Shown one piece after another: positions 1-8,847 of a stretch of 64,000 nt of DNA. The number at the start of each line of letters is the position of its first letter. Position 1 is the first letter of the stretch. The stretch is from Borreliella andersonii (GTDB lineage: Bacteria > Spirochaetota > Spirochaetia > Borreliales > Borreliaceae). The stretch is from assembly GCF_032595875.1 (NCBI RefSeq), contig NZ_CP132457.1:806001-870000 (forward strand), given 5' to 3'. Position numbers and translations under genes: made by a program. The notes beneath the pieces were generated by a model that saw nothing but the letters and a program-made list of their open reading frames with translations, was not told the origin of the DNA and ran no database searches.

Positions 1-361
1 TTTTTAGCAAACTAGATGCAATAATTGTAGGAGTTGAAACAAATCCCCCAGTTGCATAAATAATTTGAGGTTTATATTTTTGTAAAATGTAGAAGCTTTT
101 TATTATTCCAAGTATTACTTTAAAAAAGTCAGTAAAGTTTTGAAGAGAAAAATAGCGCCTAAGTTTTCCGCACGGAATCGAAATAAATTTAATGTTATTT
201 TGTTCTTTTATTAATTTTTCTTCTATGGAATTTTTTTTACCTATCCAAAAAAATTCAATTTCATTGTCAAATTCTTTTAATGCTTGTATTATGGATATTC
301 CTGGAAATACGTGACCTCCAGTTCCCCCTCCTGTAAAAAATATTATTTTTTTATTTGACAT
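1..361 (-). CDS. murG: MurG, N-terminal part (cut by window edge)
   Basis: UDP-N-acetylglucosamine--N-acetylmuramyl-(pentapeptide) pyrophosphoryl-undecaprenol transferase, which turns lipid I into lipid II on the inner face of the inner membrane. Reading the minus strand from the ATG at 361 gives [20 protein letters not shown], with the GGGTGGH glycine loop that marks the start of MurG. About 120 codons are visible and the gene continues beyond base 1. The visible part also carries the [10 protein letters not shown] stretch typical of the N-domain. It is followed downstream on this strand by nothing else in the window; upstream lies pdxK, transcribed the same way, across a 147-base gap. Identification is by motif and is strong. 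Confidence 0.93.
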   Translation of the reverse strand, partial: MSNKKIIFFTGGGTGGHVFPGISIIQALKEFDNEIEFFWIGKKNSIEEKLIKEQNNIKFISIPCGKLRRYFSLQNFTDFFKVILGIIKSFYILQKYKPQIIYATGGFVSTPTIIASSLLK

Positions 362-508
362 ATTTTTGCTTACTCATAAAAATATAAAGTACCCCCTTTG
401 TAGTAAATTTTTTGTACATTTTATTCTAGCAATATATTGCAATTCAAATATTTCCTTTGTACTAAAAATCGATTTAATCTTTAAAATTTAATTTAATGAA
501 ATTAAAAT

Positions 509-1303
509 TCAAAATGTATTTTTTAAAAAATTTTCAATCCGAACCCCTTCTTTTTTTAAAGAATTTTCTTTAATTGAATCTTTTATTATTAAGTGAATAG
601 CTTTTGTTGTTTTTTCTAAGGCCTTTTCTATTTCGAATTTTTCCAAGTAACCTATAAGCAAGCTAGTAAATAAATCTCCTGTTCCACTGAAATTTTGTTC
701 TAATCTTTCTAAGAAAAATTCTGAGTATTCGTTGCTTTTAGGATTGTAGCAAATGTTTCCCAAAAGATCCCCTTTTTTGACGCTTGTAACAACTACTATT
801 CCTTTTGTATCAAGATTTAATATTGCTTTTATAATATCATCTTTGTTGTTGAGTTGTGAGCTTTTGCTTAGCATTTCAAGTTCTGTGATATTGGGTGTTA
901 TTATGTTTGCGTACTTTATGATTTTTCTAAATCCACTAATTATTTTATTATCAAATATAGGGTAAATTATTCCATCGTCAGCAAACACAGGGTCAATTAC
1001 AATTTTTTCAAATTTTATTAATTTAATTATTTTTTCTATTGCTATTTGTTGTTTTTTGCTTCCTAGAAATCCGGTATAGAGTATGTCAAAGTTTTCATTT
1101 TGCTCTTTCCATATATTGATAAATTTTTCTAGATGATCGGTTAAATCCACTATTTCAAATTTTTTATAAGCTGTGGAAGCAGAAAGGACGGCTGTCACAA
1201 AAGGACAAACTTGCATATTAAACGAAGATATTACTGGTATACATATTGTAAGAGATGTTCTTCCCATACTTGAAATATCATGCATTGCTAAAATTCTTTT
1301 CAT
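509..1303 (-). CDS. pdxK: Pyridoxal kinase (PdxK/PdxY type)
   Basis: A 264-residue kinase of the ribokinase superfamily, expected to phosphorylate pyridoxal or another B6 vitamer to give PLP. The N-terminus ([12 protein letters not shown]) is the PdxY-type substrate-binding opening, and [11 protein letters not shown] near residue 210 carries the GTGD anion hole with the catalytic Asp. Length is close to the roughly 280 residues usual for PdxY. The ATG at 1303 is preceded by AAGGA and overlaps the 3' end of tsaD by 26 bases, so the two are co-transcribed and probably translationally coupled. Related kinases sometimes act on hydroxymethylpyrimidine, so the exact substrate is inferred. Confidence 0.85.
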   Translation of the reverse strand: MKRILAMHDISSMGRTSLTICIPVISSFNMQVCPFVTAVLSASTAYKKFEIVDLTDHLEKFINIWKEQNENFDILYTGFLGSKKQQIAIEKIIKLIKFEKIVIDPVFADDGIIYPIFDNKIISGFRKIIKYANIITPNITELEMLSKSSQLNNKDDIIKAILNLDTKGIVVVTSVKKGDLLGNICYNPKSNEYSEFFLERLEQNFSGTGDLFTSLLIGYLEKFEIEKALEKTTKAIHLIIKDSIKENSLKKEGVRIENFLKNTF

Positions 1304-2318
1304 TATTTTTTCCTTTATGCTGGTTTTTATAATTTTCTATTCTTGAGTTTACATCAGTTTCAATTGAACTTTCTCCATATTTTAAATACATATTAAATCC
1401 AAGTCCCGCAATCATTGCTCCATTGTCTGTGCAAAGGTCAAGAGGAGGGTAGTAGGTTTGTATTTTAAGCTTATCTATTTTTTTTCTTAAATATAAATTG
1501 CTTGCAACACCGCCTGCTATTACCAATTTGTTGATTTGAGTATCTTTTATTGCCCTTTTTAATGGGGTGATTAGATTTTCAAATGCGGCTTTTTGGAAGC
1601 TTGCAGCTATATTATTTTTTGTTGTTGGATTATCTTTGCTTTTGAATTTTTCGAGTTGGTGTATGCAGGCTGTTTTTAATCCGGAGTATGAAAAATCATA
1701 CCAGTTTTCTTTTTTTTTAAAGGTGGTAATTGGAAATTGAAATGTATTTTCATCTCCATTTTTAGATATTTTTTCGATGTTTGGACCTCCCGGAAATCCC
1801 ATATCGTAATGTTTTGCTACTTTATCAAAAGCTTCCCCACAAGAATCATCTAGAGTTCTTCCAAGAATTTCAACATCGTCGAAATTTTTTTGTTTAGCAA
1901 TCAATGTATGTCCACCACTTAATAATAATGATATAAATGGATATTCTATTTTTGAGTGCATTAAAGGGGCGTAAAGGTGACCTAAGATGTGATCAATGCA
2001 AATAATAGGTTTTTTTAATGAAATTGCTAGACCTTTAGCAAAGTTTAATCCAACTATTAAAGACCCAATAAGTCCAGGTCTAGATGTTACAGCTATTAAA
2101 TCAATTTCAGATATTTTAATATTTGCCTTTTTGAGCGCTTTTATGCAAACAGACATAATAGCTTCAGTATGAAGTCTTGAGGCAATCTCAGGCACTATGC
2201 CGTAATATTTTTTGTGTTCTATTTGAGTTAATTTTATATTGCTTAGAATATGAATTCCATTTTCGACTACAGCTACGCAACAGTCGTCACAAGAGGTTTC
2301 TATTCCAAGTACTTTCAT
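1278..2318 (-). CDS. tsaD: tRNA N6-threonylcarbamoyladenosine synthase, TsaD
   Basis: Catalytic subunit that transfers threonylcarbamoyl to A37 of ANN-decoding tRNAs; works with TsaB and TsaE. The 346 residues are the family length. The opening [16 protein letters not shown] is the ASKHA phosphate-1 motif. The metal ligands HILGHLYAP (HxxGH) lie near residue 110, and the second nucleotide loop IAGGVASN and the DNGAMIAG segment follow. The start ATG at 2318 overlaps the stop of the upstream deacetylase-like gene by four bases, and the 3' end overlaps pdxK. Identification is secure. Confidence 0.95.
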   Translation of the reverse strand: MKVLGIETSCDDCCVAVVENGIHILSNIKLTQIEHKKYYGIVPEIASRLHTEAIMSVCIKALKKANIKISEIDLIAVTSRPGLIGSLIVGLNFAKGLAISLKKPIICIDHILGHLYAPLMHSKIEYPFISLLLSGGHTLIAKQKNFDDVEILGRTLDDSCGEAFDKVAKHYDMGFPGGPNIEKISKNGDENTFQFPITTFKKKENWYDFSYSGLKTACIHQLEKFKSKDNPTTKNNIAASFQKAAFENLITPLKRAIKDTQINKLVIAGGVASNLYLRKKIDKLKIQTYYPPLDLCTDNGAMIAGLGFNMYLKYGESSIETDVNSRIENYKNQHKGKNNEKNFSNA

Positions 2319-3223
2319 TTGATTGTTTCCTCATAAAGATTTAATAAGTTTTCAAATTCGAATTCCTGGTTTAAATTAGGCTCTTCTTTTTTAAGGACTT
2401 TTAGCGTATTTTTAGACCAAATGTGTCCAATTACTTTTACCACTCCGTTTTTTCTGGCAATATTTTTTGCTTTTTCAAGCTCCTTGATTACGGACTCTTC
2501 TGTATCTTTGTTGTCAAGAAATACGTCTCTTTTTTCTACTTTAACTCCAATTTCTTTTCCTATTATTTCTGGTACGCTTCCTGCAATAGTTACACTGTCA
2601 AAAAAATATCTATCAATCTCTTTAAGCTTTTCTAAAATGATTTTCATCAAATTTTTATTTGAAGTAATTAAACTGCCCATATGGTTATTCATTATTTTTG
2701 CATCAGGATACTTTTTAAATGCTTTCTCGATTTTTTCGTGTATTTTTTCTTTTTTATCTTTTATGTTTATATGAAATTTTTCTATTGAATTTCCATGTTT
2801 TGATTGCATTGGGAAATGTATAATTACTGTTTTGTTAGCATTTTGTAATTTTTTGTATAGACTCATTGATTTTGGTAAAAATGGAATAATAGCATAATTT
2901 ATTTTAAGATTAAGTTTTATAAATTGTTCTAACATAAATTCATCATAACCCACGTCATCGATGATTAAGTAAAACTTAGGTTTGCTTTTATCTTTTTTAT
3001 CTTCTTTGTTGTTTTTTGTTATTAAGCTTTCTTTTTGTATTTTTTCAAACTTATTTTTAAGTGGGGCATTTGCAATTTTTGAATTGTTGTTAAAATAGAA
3101 AAAACTTGCACATACCTGAGCTATTGCAATAACAATAGAAATTATAATAAAAATTACAATAACAAACTTGGGTTTTTTAATATAAACATTCATGACCACT
3201 GACTTACAAGTAGACCAGAACAT
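2315..3223 (-). CDS. Divergent polysaccharide deacetylase family protein (DUF610-like)
   Basis: A membrane-anchored protein of about 300 residues. One hydrophobic segment lies near residues 18-40 ([17 protein letters not shown]). A lysine-rich linker follows, then a domain opening with [12 protein letters not shown]. This, HFPMQSK, NNHMGS and RDVFLDN are the conserved blocks of the 'divergent polysaccharide deacetylase' family, a NodB-like (beta/alpha)7 fold often without demonstrated deacetylase activity. The domain would face the periplasm. Two starts are possible: ATG at 3223 or ATG at 3193, the latter giving [10 protein letters not shown]. The later one fits a normal N-in anchor better, but neither has a clear ribosome binding site. 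It overlaps tsaD by four bases and follows rpoS by 16 bases. The substrate is unknown. Confidence 0.7.
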   Translation of the reverse strand: MFWSTCKSVVMNVYIKKPKFVIVIFIIISIVIAIAQVCASFFYFNNNSKIANAPLKNKFEKIQKESLITKNNKEDKKDKSKPKFYLIIDDVGYDEFMLEQFIKLNLKINYAIIPFLPKSMSLYKKLQNANKTVIIHFPMQSKHGNSIEKFHINIKDKKEKIHEKIEKAFKKYPDAKIMNNHMGSLITSNKNLMKIILEKLKEIDRYFFDSVTIAGSVPEIIGKEIGVKVEKRDVFLDNKDTEESVIKELEKAKNIARKNGVVKVIGHIWSKNTLKVLKKEEPNLNQEFEFENLLNLYEETIK

Positions 3224-3239
3224 GTCATGAATGTCAATG

Positions 3240-4040
3240 TTAATTTATCTCTTCTTTTAGTTTTTTAAGAACCCTTTTTTCAATTTGTCTTACAGTTTCT
3301 GATGATATTCCAAGTTCTGTTGAAATATCTTTTAAGGTGCTTTTTTTGGGACTATTGTCTAGATTATACCTTTTTTTGATTATATATCTTTCCTTTTCAT
3401 TTAATTTTGTTTCAAGTATATAATTTAAATGTTTTAGAGTTGAATCTTGTTCAAGGGTAATTTCAGGGTTAAAAGAATTATCCTCGTATAGATTTAAGAG
3501 TGTTGAATTTTCAGACCCTTCTATTTCTTTGTCCAGAGAATATTCTTTTTCAAGATAGGGAATAATTTTTATATACTGAGCAGGAGATAAGTTGAATCTT
3601 TTCATTATTTCTTCTTTTTTGGGCGATTTTTCTTCTTCTGTTAAATATTTATTTATTTGTAGTATTAGATTTTCTTTTCTGTATGGTACTTTTACTAGCC
3701 TGGTTTTGGTGTTTAATGCTCTTTGTAGTGATTGCTTAATCCAGAATGATGCATAAGTTGAAAATTTGGTATTTTTATTTGGGTCATATTTTTCAGCAGC
3801 TCTTATTAATCCCAAGTTACCTTCTTGAATTAAATCTTCAATTTTTAGTCCTTTGCCAGCATATCTTTTTATTATTTTTAAAACAAGTCGCAAATTTGCA
3901 TTTATCATTTTGTTTTTTGCTTTGGCATTGCCTCTTTGTATTTGTCCTGCAAGTTTAATTTCTTCTTCGTGAGTAATCAGCTTGTGTTCTCTTACTGATT
4001 TTAAATATATGTTCAAGTCCTCATTACTAAATATATTCAT
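3240..4040 (-). CDS. rpoS: Alternative sigma factor RpoS
   Basis: A sigma70-family factor of 266 residues without region 1.1. Region 2 includes NLRLVLKIIKRYAGKGLKIEDLIQEGNLGLIRAAEKYDP and the -10 recognition helix FSTYASFWIKQSL. Region 4 ends with the helix-turn-helix LKDISTELGISSETVRQIEKRVLKKL. In Lyme Borrelia RpoS is the downstream member of the RpoN-RpoS cascade controlling genes for mammalian infection. The sequence fits this: a near-perfect RpoN promoter lies 60-80 bases upstream. A GGGGAG purine tract sits about 13 bases before the ATG, a long spacing for a Shine-Dalgarno. The gene also lies directly downstream of the flagellar block, so read-through is possible. Short length and lack of region 1.1 are normal for this lineage. 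Confidence 0.93.
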   Translation of the reverse strand: MNIFSNEDLNIYLKSVREHKLITHEEEIKLAGQIQRGNAKAKNKMINANLRLVLKIIKRYAGKGLKIEDLIQEGNLGLIRAAEKYDPNKNTKFSTYASFWIKQSLQRALNTKTRLVKVPYRKENLILQINKYLTEEEKSPKKEEIMKRFNLSPAQYIKIIPYLEKEYSLDKEIEGSENSTLLNLYEDNSFNPEITLEQDSTLKHLNYILETKLNEKERYIIKKRYNLDNSPKKSTLKDISTELGISSETVRQIEKRVLKKLKEEIN

Positions 4041-4101
4041 AGTATTATATTTTCTCCCCTTTCTTGAATATTGTGATTAAGTTTTTACTACTTAGCTTTC
4101 A

Positions 4102-4118
4102 TGCAAAAATTGTGCCAA
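4102..4118 (-). promoter_or_regulatory. RpoN (sigma54) -24/-12 promoter of rpoS
   Basis: The minus strand reads TTGGCACAATTTTTGCA, matching the sigma54 consensus TGGCAC-N5-TTGCA exactly in both boxes. The predicted start point is near 4090, about 50 bases before the rpoS ATG. This agrees with published work on RpoN-dependent rpoS transcription in Borrelia burgdorferi. Enhancer and BosR sites cannot be placed with confidence from the sequence alone. Confidence 0.93.
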
Positions 4119-4187
4119 TTTAATTTAAACCCATTTTTAAATTAAATTGGCTATAATTTTGAGGTTGGTGGGTATTTATCGAATTAT

Positions 4188-4535
4188 TTATTTTTTTTGT
4201 AATTGGTTGTAAATTAAATCGGCAAGTCCAAAGCTTTGAGTTTGTGCTATTTGCTTTGCTCTTTGTTCGCAAAGCATGTCTTCAAAGATTTCTTCTACTT
4301 GGCCTCCGTTTAGCAAATTTTGATCTTTGTTAAGAGTTTTTTTCATACTTTCAAGCATTTGCTTAATAAGCATAGCTTCAAATTCTAAAGAAGCTTTTCG
4401 GAGTTCTTTGTTTTTTTGAAAGGATTTTTTTATTTCTATAGAATTTTTAAAATTATTTATTTTATTTATTTGATTTTTAAATTTTAGATTTTGCGAATTA
4501 ATTAAATTTTGTGAATTAATTTTAGTTTCCATCAA
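4188..4535 (-). CDS. flgJ: FlgJ-like rod-binding protein without muramidase domain
   Basis: A 115-residue protein with an Asn/Lys-rich N-terminal half and a C-terminal half (LRKASLEFEAMLIKQMLESMKK ... EIFEDMLCEQRAKQIAQTQSFGLADLIYNQL) typical of the FlgJ N-terminal 'rod-binding' domain. It lacks the C-terminal peptidoglycan hydrolase of enterobacterial FlgJ, as in many spirochaetes. It should help assemble the flagellar rod in the periplasm. It overlaps the end of flgI by 14 bases and is the last flagellar gene of the block; rpoS follows 147 bases downstream. An alternative ATG one codon later is equally possible. Confidence 0.82.
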   Translation of the reverse strand: MMETKINSQNLINSQNLKFKNQINKINNFKNSIEIKKSFQKNKELRKASLEFEAMLIKQMLESMKKTLNKDQNLLNGGQVEEIFEDMLCEQRAKQIAQTQSFGLADLIYNQLQKK

Positions 4536-5523
4536 CTTCCTCCAAGATTAGTTCCCCATTTAATTTATTGATTTTTTGTGCAGCTTGAATTATTTGAATC
4601 AATTCTTTATTGCTAAGATTGTTGGAATTTTTTAATATAAATTCATTTAATTTCATTGAGTGTACTTGAATTGTTATTTTATTATTTTTACTTATTAAAA
4701 CATTTTGATCATCTTTTTCAATGGAAAATATAAACGCGCCTATTTTTGCATTTTCACTTGCTAGAATAATACCATTTTTTTTGTCTATTAATATCTTAGG
4801 GATAGTTTCTATTTTAATATTTTCAATCTTTTCTAATAGGCTTATGTTTTTTACTTCTATTTCTATTGTGCTGTCCGATTTAATTTTGTTGTTGATTTTT
4901 TTAGAGGTCAATATTTTATGAATTTTATTTATTAATGTATAATTTCCTTTTTTAAGAATTATATTATAACTGTAGTTAATATTTTGATTCTCATTTATTA
5001 TTACACTATCTAGAGTATATCCAGATCCTTTTGACTTATTATTGGTCTGTATGATTCCCGATGCAATTGCTATTATTTCTCCCTCTTTATTTTTAAGATT
5101 TGTTTTTAAAAGTATTCCATTTGTTAAATCTTTTGAGTCTAATATTGATGCAATGCAAGCTTTATGTTTTGAACCTTTGACTGTATTGCCTTTTACTTGG
5201 AGGCTGACATTTACTAATGCAATATTTTTACTTTCTATGTTATTAGAGCCTATTTCATTTGTTATATTGTTTTCTTCTAAAATTTTAATTATAAGGTCTT
5301 TTTGTTTTATGGAGTCTTCTTTTCCAGCAAGCCCTACTACTATTCCAATACCTGTTAAAAAATTTGTATTTGTGGGATAAATATCAGCAATCTCTCTTAA
5401 TTTTACGTTCTCAGACGGACTATTGTTAAATGATTGTTCTGTTTTTATTCCTGTTGAGTCTTTGCTTGTTTGGGCCAATAGACTTGTTGCAAATGTAATT
5501 AATACCAATATTAGTTTGTTCAT
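4522..5523 (-). CDS. flgI: Flagellar P-ring protein FlgI
   Basis: A periplasmic ring protein of 333 residues with a signal peptide (MNKLILVLITFATSLLAQ, cleavage after LAQ likely). The FlgI signature blocks are LREIADIYPTNTNFLTGIGIVVGLAGKEDS near residues 42-72 and GIILASENAKIGAF in the C-terminal part. The ring surrounds the distal rod at the peptidoglycan layer. AGGG lies about seven bases before the ATG. The gene normally needs the chaperone FlgA, but the adjacent flgA is broken in this window (see separate entry). It shares an operon with flgF, flgG and flgJ. Confidence 0.9.
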   Translation of the reverse strand: MNKLILVLITFATSLLAQTSKDSTGIKTEQSFNNSPSENVKLREIADIYPTNTNFLTGIGIVVGLAGKEDSIKQKDLIIKILEENNITNEIGSNNIESKNIALVNVSLQVKGNTVKGSKHKACIASILDSKDLTNGILLKTNLKNKEGEIIAIASGIIQTNNKSKGSGYTLDSVIINENQNINYSYNIILKKGNYTLINKIHKILTSKKINNKIKSDSTIEIEVKNISLLEKIENIKIETIPKILIDKKNGIILASENAKIGAFIFSIEKDDQNVLISKNNKITIQVHSMKLNEFILKNSNNLSNKELIQIIQAAQKINKLNGELILEEVDGN

Positions 5524-5558
5524 TCTTTACCCTATTTATTTTATTTCTTTAATATCTA

Positions 5559-6326
5559 TTATTTTATATCAAGTATTACAATTGATGAAACTTTTTTCGT
5601 CAAATTACCAATTAATCTTTGATTTGTTAAATATCTGTATTAAGGATAGATTAAAATTAATAATTTTTAGATTAAGGAAAGCAAAATGAGACGTTATTCT
5701 TTTTGCACATTATTTAATCTTATCTCTTCATTTTTGACTGTGTTGTGTATAACTGTATATTTACTATTGTTTAATTCATTTAGACTTAAAACATCATTTA
5801 TTCTTGTTGTATTAATTTTGTATTTAAAGTATGTGTTGTGCTCATTAAGGATTTCATTTTTTTTTAGATTTTCTTTTGCAAATACAATTGGTTCGATTAT
5901 ATCGATGTATATATTAATGTAATTGTGTCTTTTGTAGCTTTCAAAGTTTTTTGCATAATAAACCAGAGTTTTTTGAATTGGAATATTTTTGTATGAGTTG
6001 TTGCTTTTTACTTTAAATTTTATTTTTTTGAAAAATTTATTTTCTATGTTTATTTCAGATTCATCAAAGTTAAATTGAAGTATATAGATATTTTCATTTG
6101 ATAAATTTTTTGTAATGTAATAAATCATTTCAAAAATTATTGATTTTTTTGTCAAATGTGGAGGGACATATATTTTTGATAAGCTTTGATCGTTGCATAT
6201 TTTTGAATACTTTTTTGAAAAGAAATATGCTTTACTAGGAGTAATGTTGAAGCATAAATCATGGGTGATGCTTATAATTGAGCTTGTTGTAAAAAATAAA
6301 ATAAAAATAAATAATCTTTTTTTTAT
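5559..6326 (-). pseudogene. flgA: flgA-like P-ring chaperone gene, apparently decayed
   Basis: The longest piece reads on the minus strand from TTG at 6155 to the stop at 5694. It holds the SAF-type segment IVFAKENLKKNEILNEHNTYFK, as in FlgA. Two things show this piece is incomplete. Upstream, the same frame stays open to an ATA codon at 6326 and encodes a signal-peptide-like segment (KKRLFIFILFFTTSSIIS), but it contains no ATG, GTG or TTG. An AAAAGG tract precedes the ATA at normal distance. Downstream of the stop, another frame (5639-5559) encodes YRYLTNQRLIGNL and then a VSSIVILDIK ending, the kind of C-terminus FlgA has. The whole span equals about 256 codons, near FlgA length. Either the gene is dead or it uses an ATA start and makes a truncated protein. 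Confidence 0.6.
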
Positions 6327-6327
6327 T

Positions 6328-7125
6328 TTATTGCCTTTTTAAGTTATTTGCAATTCCTAACATATTGTCAGAAGTTTGAATAGCCTTTGAGTTTATTTCA
6401 TAAGCTCTTTGAGCTACTATCATTGTTACCATTTCTTCAGCAATAGATACATTTGACATTTCAAGTATTCCTTGTCTTAGTCTTCCCATCCCTTCACTTC
6501 CCGGTATTCCTGTTATTTCTTGGCCTGATCCAGCTGTTTCTTTAAATAAATTGCTTCCAATAGCACTTAGTCCTGCAGGGTTAACAAATCTTGATATTTC
6601 AATTTGTCCAAGCTCTATTGGTTCGTTGCTGTTATCAATTTTTACTGAGACTATTCCTTGTTCAGATATTGTAATTGAGCTTTGGATATATTCTTCTGGA
6701 AAAAATATATTAGGCAATACTTTGTATCCTTGGCTTGTTACAAGCTCTCGATTAGAATCGATTTTAAATGATCCGTCTCTAGTATATGCATAAGTTCCAT
6801 CGGGCATAAGAATTTTGTAAAATCCATCTCCTTCAATGGCAACATCAGTGAGTAAATTAGTTGATTGCATTTTTCCTTGTTCAAATATTCTTTGAGTAGC
6901 GGCAATTTTTGTTCCGTGACCGACTTGATTTCCAAGTGGTCTTAAAGTATTTTCAGTTGCAGGAGTTCCCGCTCTGTTTTGCGTCTGATAAATCAAATCT
7001 TCAAATTCTGCTCTTATTTTTTTAAATCCTGTAGTATTTACATTTGAAAGATTGTTGGCAATTGTGTCTACATTATATTGTTGGGCAGTCATCCCGCTTG
7101 CTGCTGTCCATAATGCTCTCATCAT
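6328..7125 (-). CDS. flgG: Flagellar distal rod protein FlgG
   Basis: A 265-residue rod protein. The N-terminus (MMRALWTAASGMTAQQYNVDTIANNLSNVNTTGFKK) is the classic FlgG opening with the NNLSNVNTTGFK flagellar rod motif. The C-terminus (SNVSIAEEMVTMIVAQRAYEINSKAIQTSDNMLGIANNL) is the matching coiled-coil rod motif. Length equals that of enterobacterial FlgG. It builds the distal rod through which the hook connects. It lies 12 bases downstream of flgF and immediately upstream of the flgA remnant. The second Met codon (ATG ATG) could also be the start. Confidence 0.95.
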   Translation of the reverse strand: MMRALWTAASGMTAQQYNVDTIANNLSNVNTTGFKKIRAEFEDLIYQTQNRAGTPATENTLRPLGNQVGHGTKIAATQRIFEQGKMQSTNLLTDVAIEGDGFYKILMPDGTYAYTRDGSFKIDSNRELVTSQGYKVLPNIFFPEEYIQSSITISEQGIVSVKIDNSNEPIELGQIEISRFVNPAGLSAIGSNLFKETAGSGQEITGIPGSEGMGRLRQGILEMSNVSIAEEMVTMIVAQRAYEINSKAIQTSDNMLGIANNLKRQ

Positions 7126-7137
7126 AAAATATACTCC

Positions 7138-7986
7138 TTAATATTTTCCAATTTCATTTATTAATTTTCCTAAGAGGCTGTCTTCGGTTTGTATTGTTTT
7201 TTGATTAGCTTCATAAGCTCTATTAATTTCAATCATTAAAACCATTTCGTTAACAGCATTGACATTGGAAGCCTCAAGTGTTTCTGTTTCTATTTTAGGC
7301 CTTAGTGATATATCAATTTCTTGTGCTTTGCCAGATGTTTTTGTATCGATCCATAAAGAATTTCCCTGTTTTTTGAGAAATCTGGGATTTTCAAAATTTA
7401 CAATTCTAATGGTATCAAGCAGTTCATAATTTTCCCAGGAATTTTCATATTCACTAACTAGTCTTTTGGGGTCTGATGCAAAGTTTGAATTGTGAAAGAT
7501 TTGCCCCTGAGGTGTTATTTTAAAATTATTTTTTTTAAGATATATATATCCTTTTTCTCCTAAAACGGGAAATCCACTTTTTGTAACAAGTATTCCTTCT
7601 TTTCCAATAGTAAAAGAACCGTTTCTTGTATATCTCTCTCCATCTGAAGTTTGTATTACGAAAAATCCTTTATCGGTGAGTGCTAGATCTAATGGATTGC
7701 CAGTAGTTTTTAATGGGCCTTGTTCAAATACTGTGTATATTTCATTTTCTTCAACCCCTGTTCCTAGTTTGCCTACAACCGGAGCTGTTTCAAGATGTCC
7801 TTTGGGAAATTTATAAAGTCCATCATCATTTAGTCTTCTTATTAGCATTTCTGGGAATGCTTTTTGAATGGATAGATCCTTTTTGTATCCAATAAGATCT
7901 ATATTTGCCAAATTATTTGATACTGTATCAAGCTTGCGCCTTTCTGCCATCATTCCGCTGGCGGCTGTATAAATTCCTCTTACCAC
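7138..7986 (-). CDS. flgF: Flagellar rod protein FlgF (FlhO-type)
   Basis: A proximal/distal rod protein paralogous to FlgG. The N-terminal motif (RGIYTAASGMMAERRKLDTVSNNLANIDLIGYKK) and C-terminal motif (SNVNAVNEMVLMIEINRAYEANQKTIQTEDSLLGKLI) are both intact. A longer open frame reaches 8028, but the best start is GTG at 7986: AAGGA lies seven bases before it and the family consensus begins here. The upstream extension (MLILIKLIVF...) would lie across the predicted transcription start. About 282 residues. First gene of the flagellar block. Confidence 0.88.
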   Translation of the reverse strand: MVRGIYTAASGMMAERRKLDTVSNNLANIDLIGYKKDLSIQKAFPEMLIRRLNDDGLYKFPKGHLETAPVVGKLGTGVEENEIYTVFEQGPLKTTGNPLDLALTDKGFFVIQTSDGERYTRNGSFTIGKEGILVTKSGFPVLGEKGYIYLKKNNFKITPQGQIFHNSNFASDPKRLVSEYENSWENYELLDTIRIVNFENPRFLKKQGNSLWIDTKTSGKAQEIDISLRPKIETETLEASNVNAVNEMVLMIEINRAYEANQKTIQTEDSLLGKLINEIGKY

Positions 7987-8018
7987 GTTTAAATCCTTAA
8001 AGACAATTAACTTTATTA

Positions 8019-8047
8019 ATATTAGCATTAATTGTCCTATATGACAA
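8019..8047 (-). promoter_or_regulatory. sigma70-type promoter of the flgF-flgG-flgI-flgJ block
   Basis: On the minus strand, TTGTCA (8047-8042) and TAATAT (8024-8019) are separated by exactly 17 bases. The predicted start is near 8012, giving a leader of about 26 bases before the flgF GTG. Borrelia flagellar genes are known to use sigma70 rather than sigma28 promoters, which fits. Confidence 0.7.
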
Positions 8048-8128
8048 ATAATTGACCCATTGTGGTTTTTAATTTTATATTTTTTGTCTAGGTTTTTATC
8101 TTAATAATTAAAATTATAAAATAAGTTG

Positions 8129-8134
8129 TATAAT
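8129..8134 (+). promoter_or_regulatory. Putative -10 box for the DUF2147 gene
   Basis: A perfect TATAAT lies about 90 bases before the ATG at 8223, in the divergent gap shared with flgF. No good -35 hexamer stands at 16-18 bases upstream, so this rests on the -10 box alone. Confidence 0.4.
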
Positions 8135-8222
8135 GATGTTTGTGACTAATTTTTAAGTTATCTATCTTAATGAGTAATTTAAAAAAGCTTTAATTTGGAT
8201 TATTTGGTTTTAAGGAGGATTG

Positions 8223-8783
8223 ATGACTAGACTTTTTTCAAAGTTTTTTCTTTTTTTTTGTTTTGCAATTCTTTTATTTGCAAATTTAGAAGATTCAAAT
8301 AAAAAGGACATTGTTAATAAGGATAATAACCCTGATTTTGAAAATGAAGTTTTAGGATATTGGGTTGGTTATGATGATGTGAGTAATATAAAAAATTCTG
8401 TTATTTATGTTTACAAATATAATGGAGAAGTTTATGGTCGAATTTTAACTGTAATAAAAGATGGCAAAGAATATGATGCTAAAAATCCTTCAGGAGACAC
8501 TGTGGTTGGTTTTGAAAATCTTGCAATAGAGGGTCTTGATTTTATGTGGGGTCTTAAATATTCTTCTTCTTCTAAAAAGTGGGATAGGGGTAGAATAATA
8601 GATCCTAAAAACGGTAAAATTTATAATTCTGAGATGAGTGTTGATAGTGAAACTGGGAATCTTGTTACCAAGGGGAAAGTTTGGATTTTTGGCAGAAGCA
8701 AAATTTGGACAAGAGCTAAAGATGATGAAATACCAAAATTAGATTTGCACAATCTTGTTCCAGCGCCCCCTGTAAAAAAGTAA
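8223..8783 (+). CDS. Exported DUF2147-family protein
   Basis: A secreted protein of about 186 residues. Residues 1-22 form a signal peptide (hydrophobic FFLFFCFAILLFANL). The rest fits DUF2147: LGYWVGYDDVSN with the family G-x-W opening, IYVYKYNGEVYGRIL, LDFMWGLKY, WDRGRIIDPKNGKIY and KVWIFGRSKIWTR, ending in a Pro-rich tail. Family members are small periplasmic or outer-membrane-associated beta proteins of unknown function. The start is ATG at 8223, five bases after a strong AAGGAGG; a TTG immediately upstream is less likely. It stands between the divergent flagellar block and apt. Function not known. Confidence 0.75.
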   Translation: MTRLFSKFFLFFCFAILLFANLEDSNKKDIVNKDNNPDFENEVLGYWVGYDDVSNIKNSVIYVYKYNGEVYGRILTVIKDGKEYDAKNPSGDTVVGFENLAIEGLDFMWGLKYSSSSKKWDRGRIIDPKNGKIYNSEMSVDSETGNLVTKGKVWIFGRSKIWTRAKDDEIPKLDLHNLVPAPPVKK

Positions 8784-8847
8784 ATTTGGCTTTTAGTCTT
8801 GCTATTTTGAAAAATATATAAACATATAGTTGGGATATAATTAGGTT

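Noticed and set aside
3193..3245. Imperfect inverted ATGTCATGA/TGACAT pattern near the end of rpoS
   Set aside because: The arms do not match well enough and there is no T run; not a credible terminator or operator.
5423..5922. Plus-strand frames opposite flgI and the flgA relic
   Set aside because: They are antisense to better supported genes, are hydrophobic shadows of AT-rich sequence, and have no ribosome binding site.
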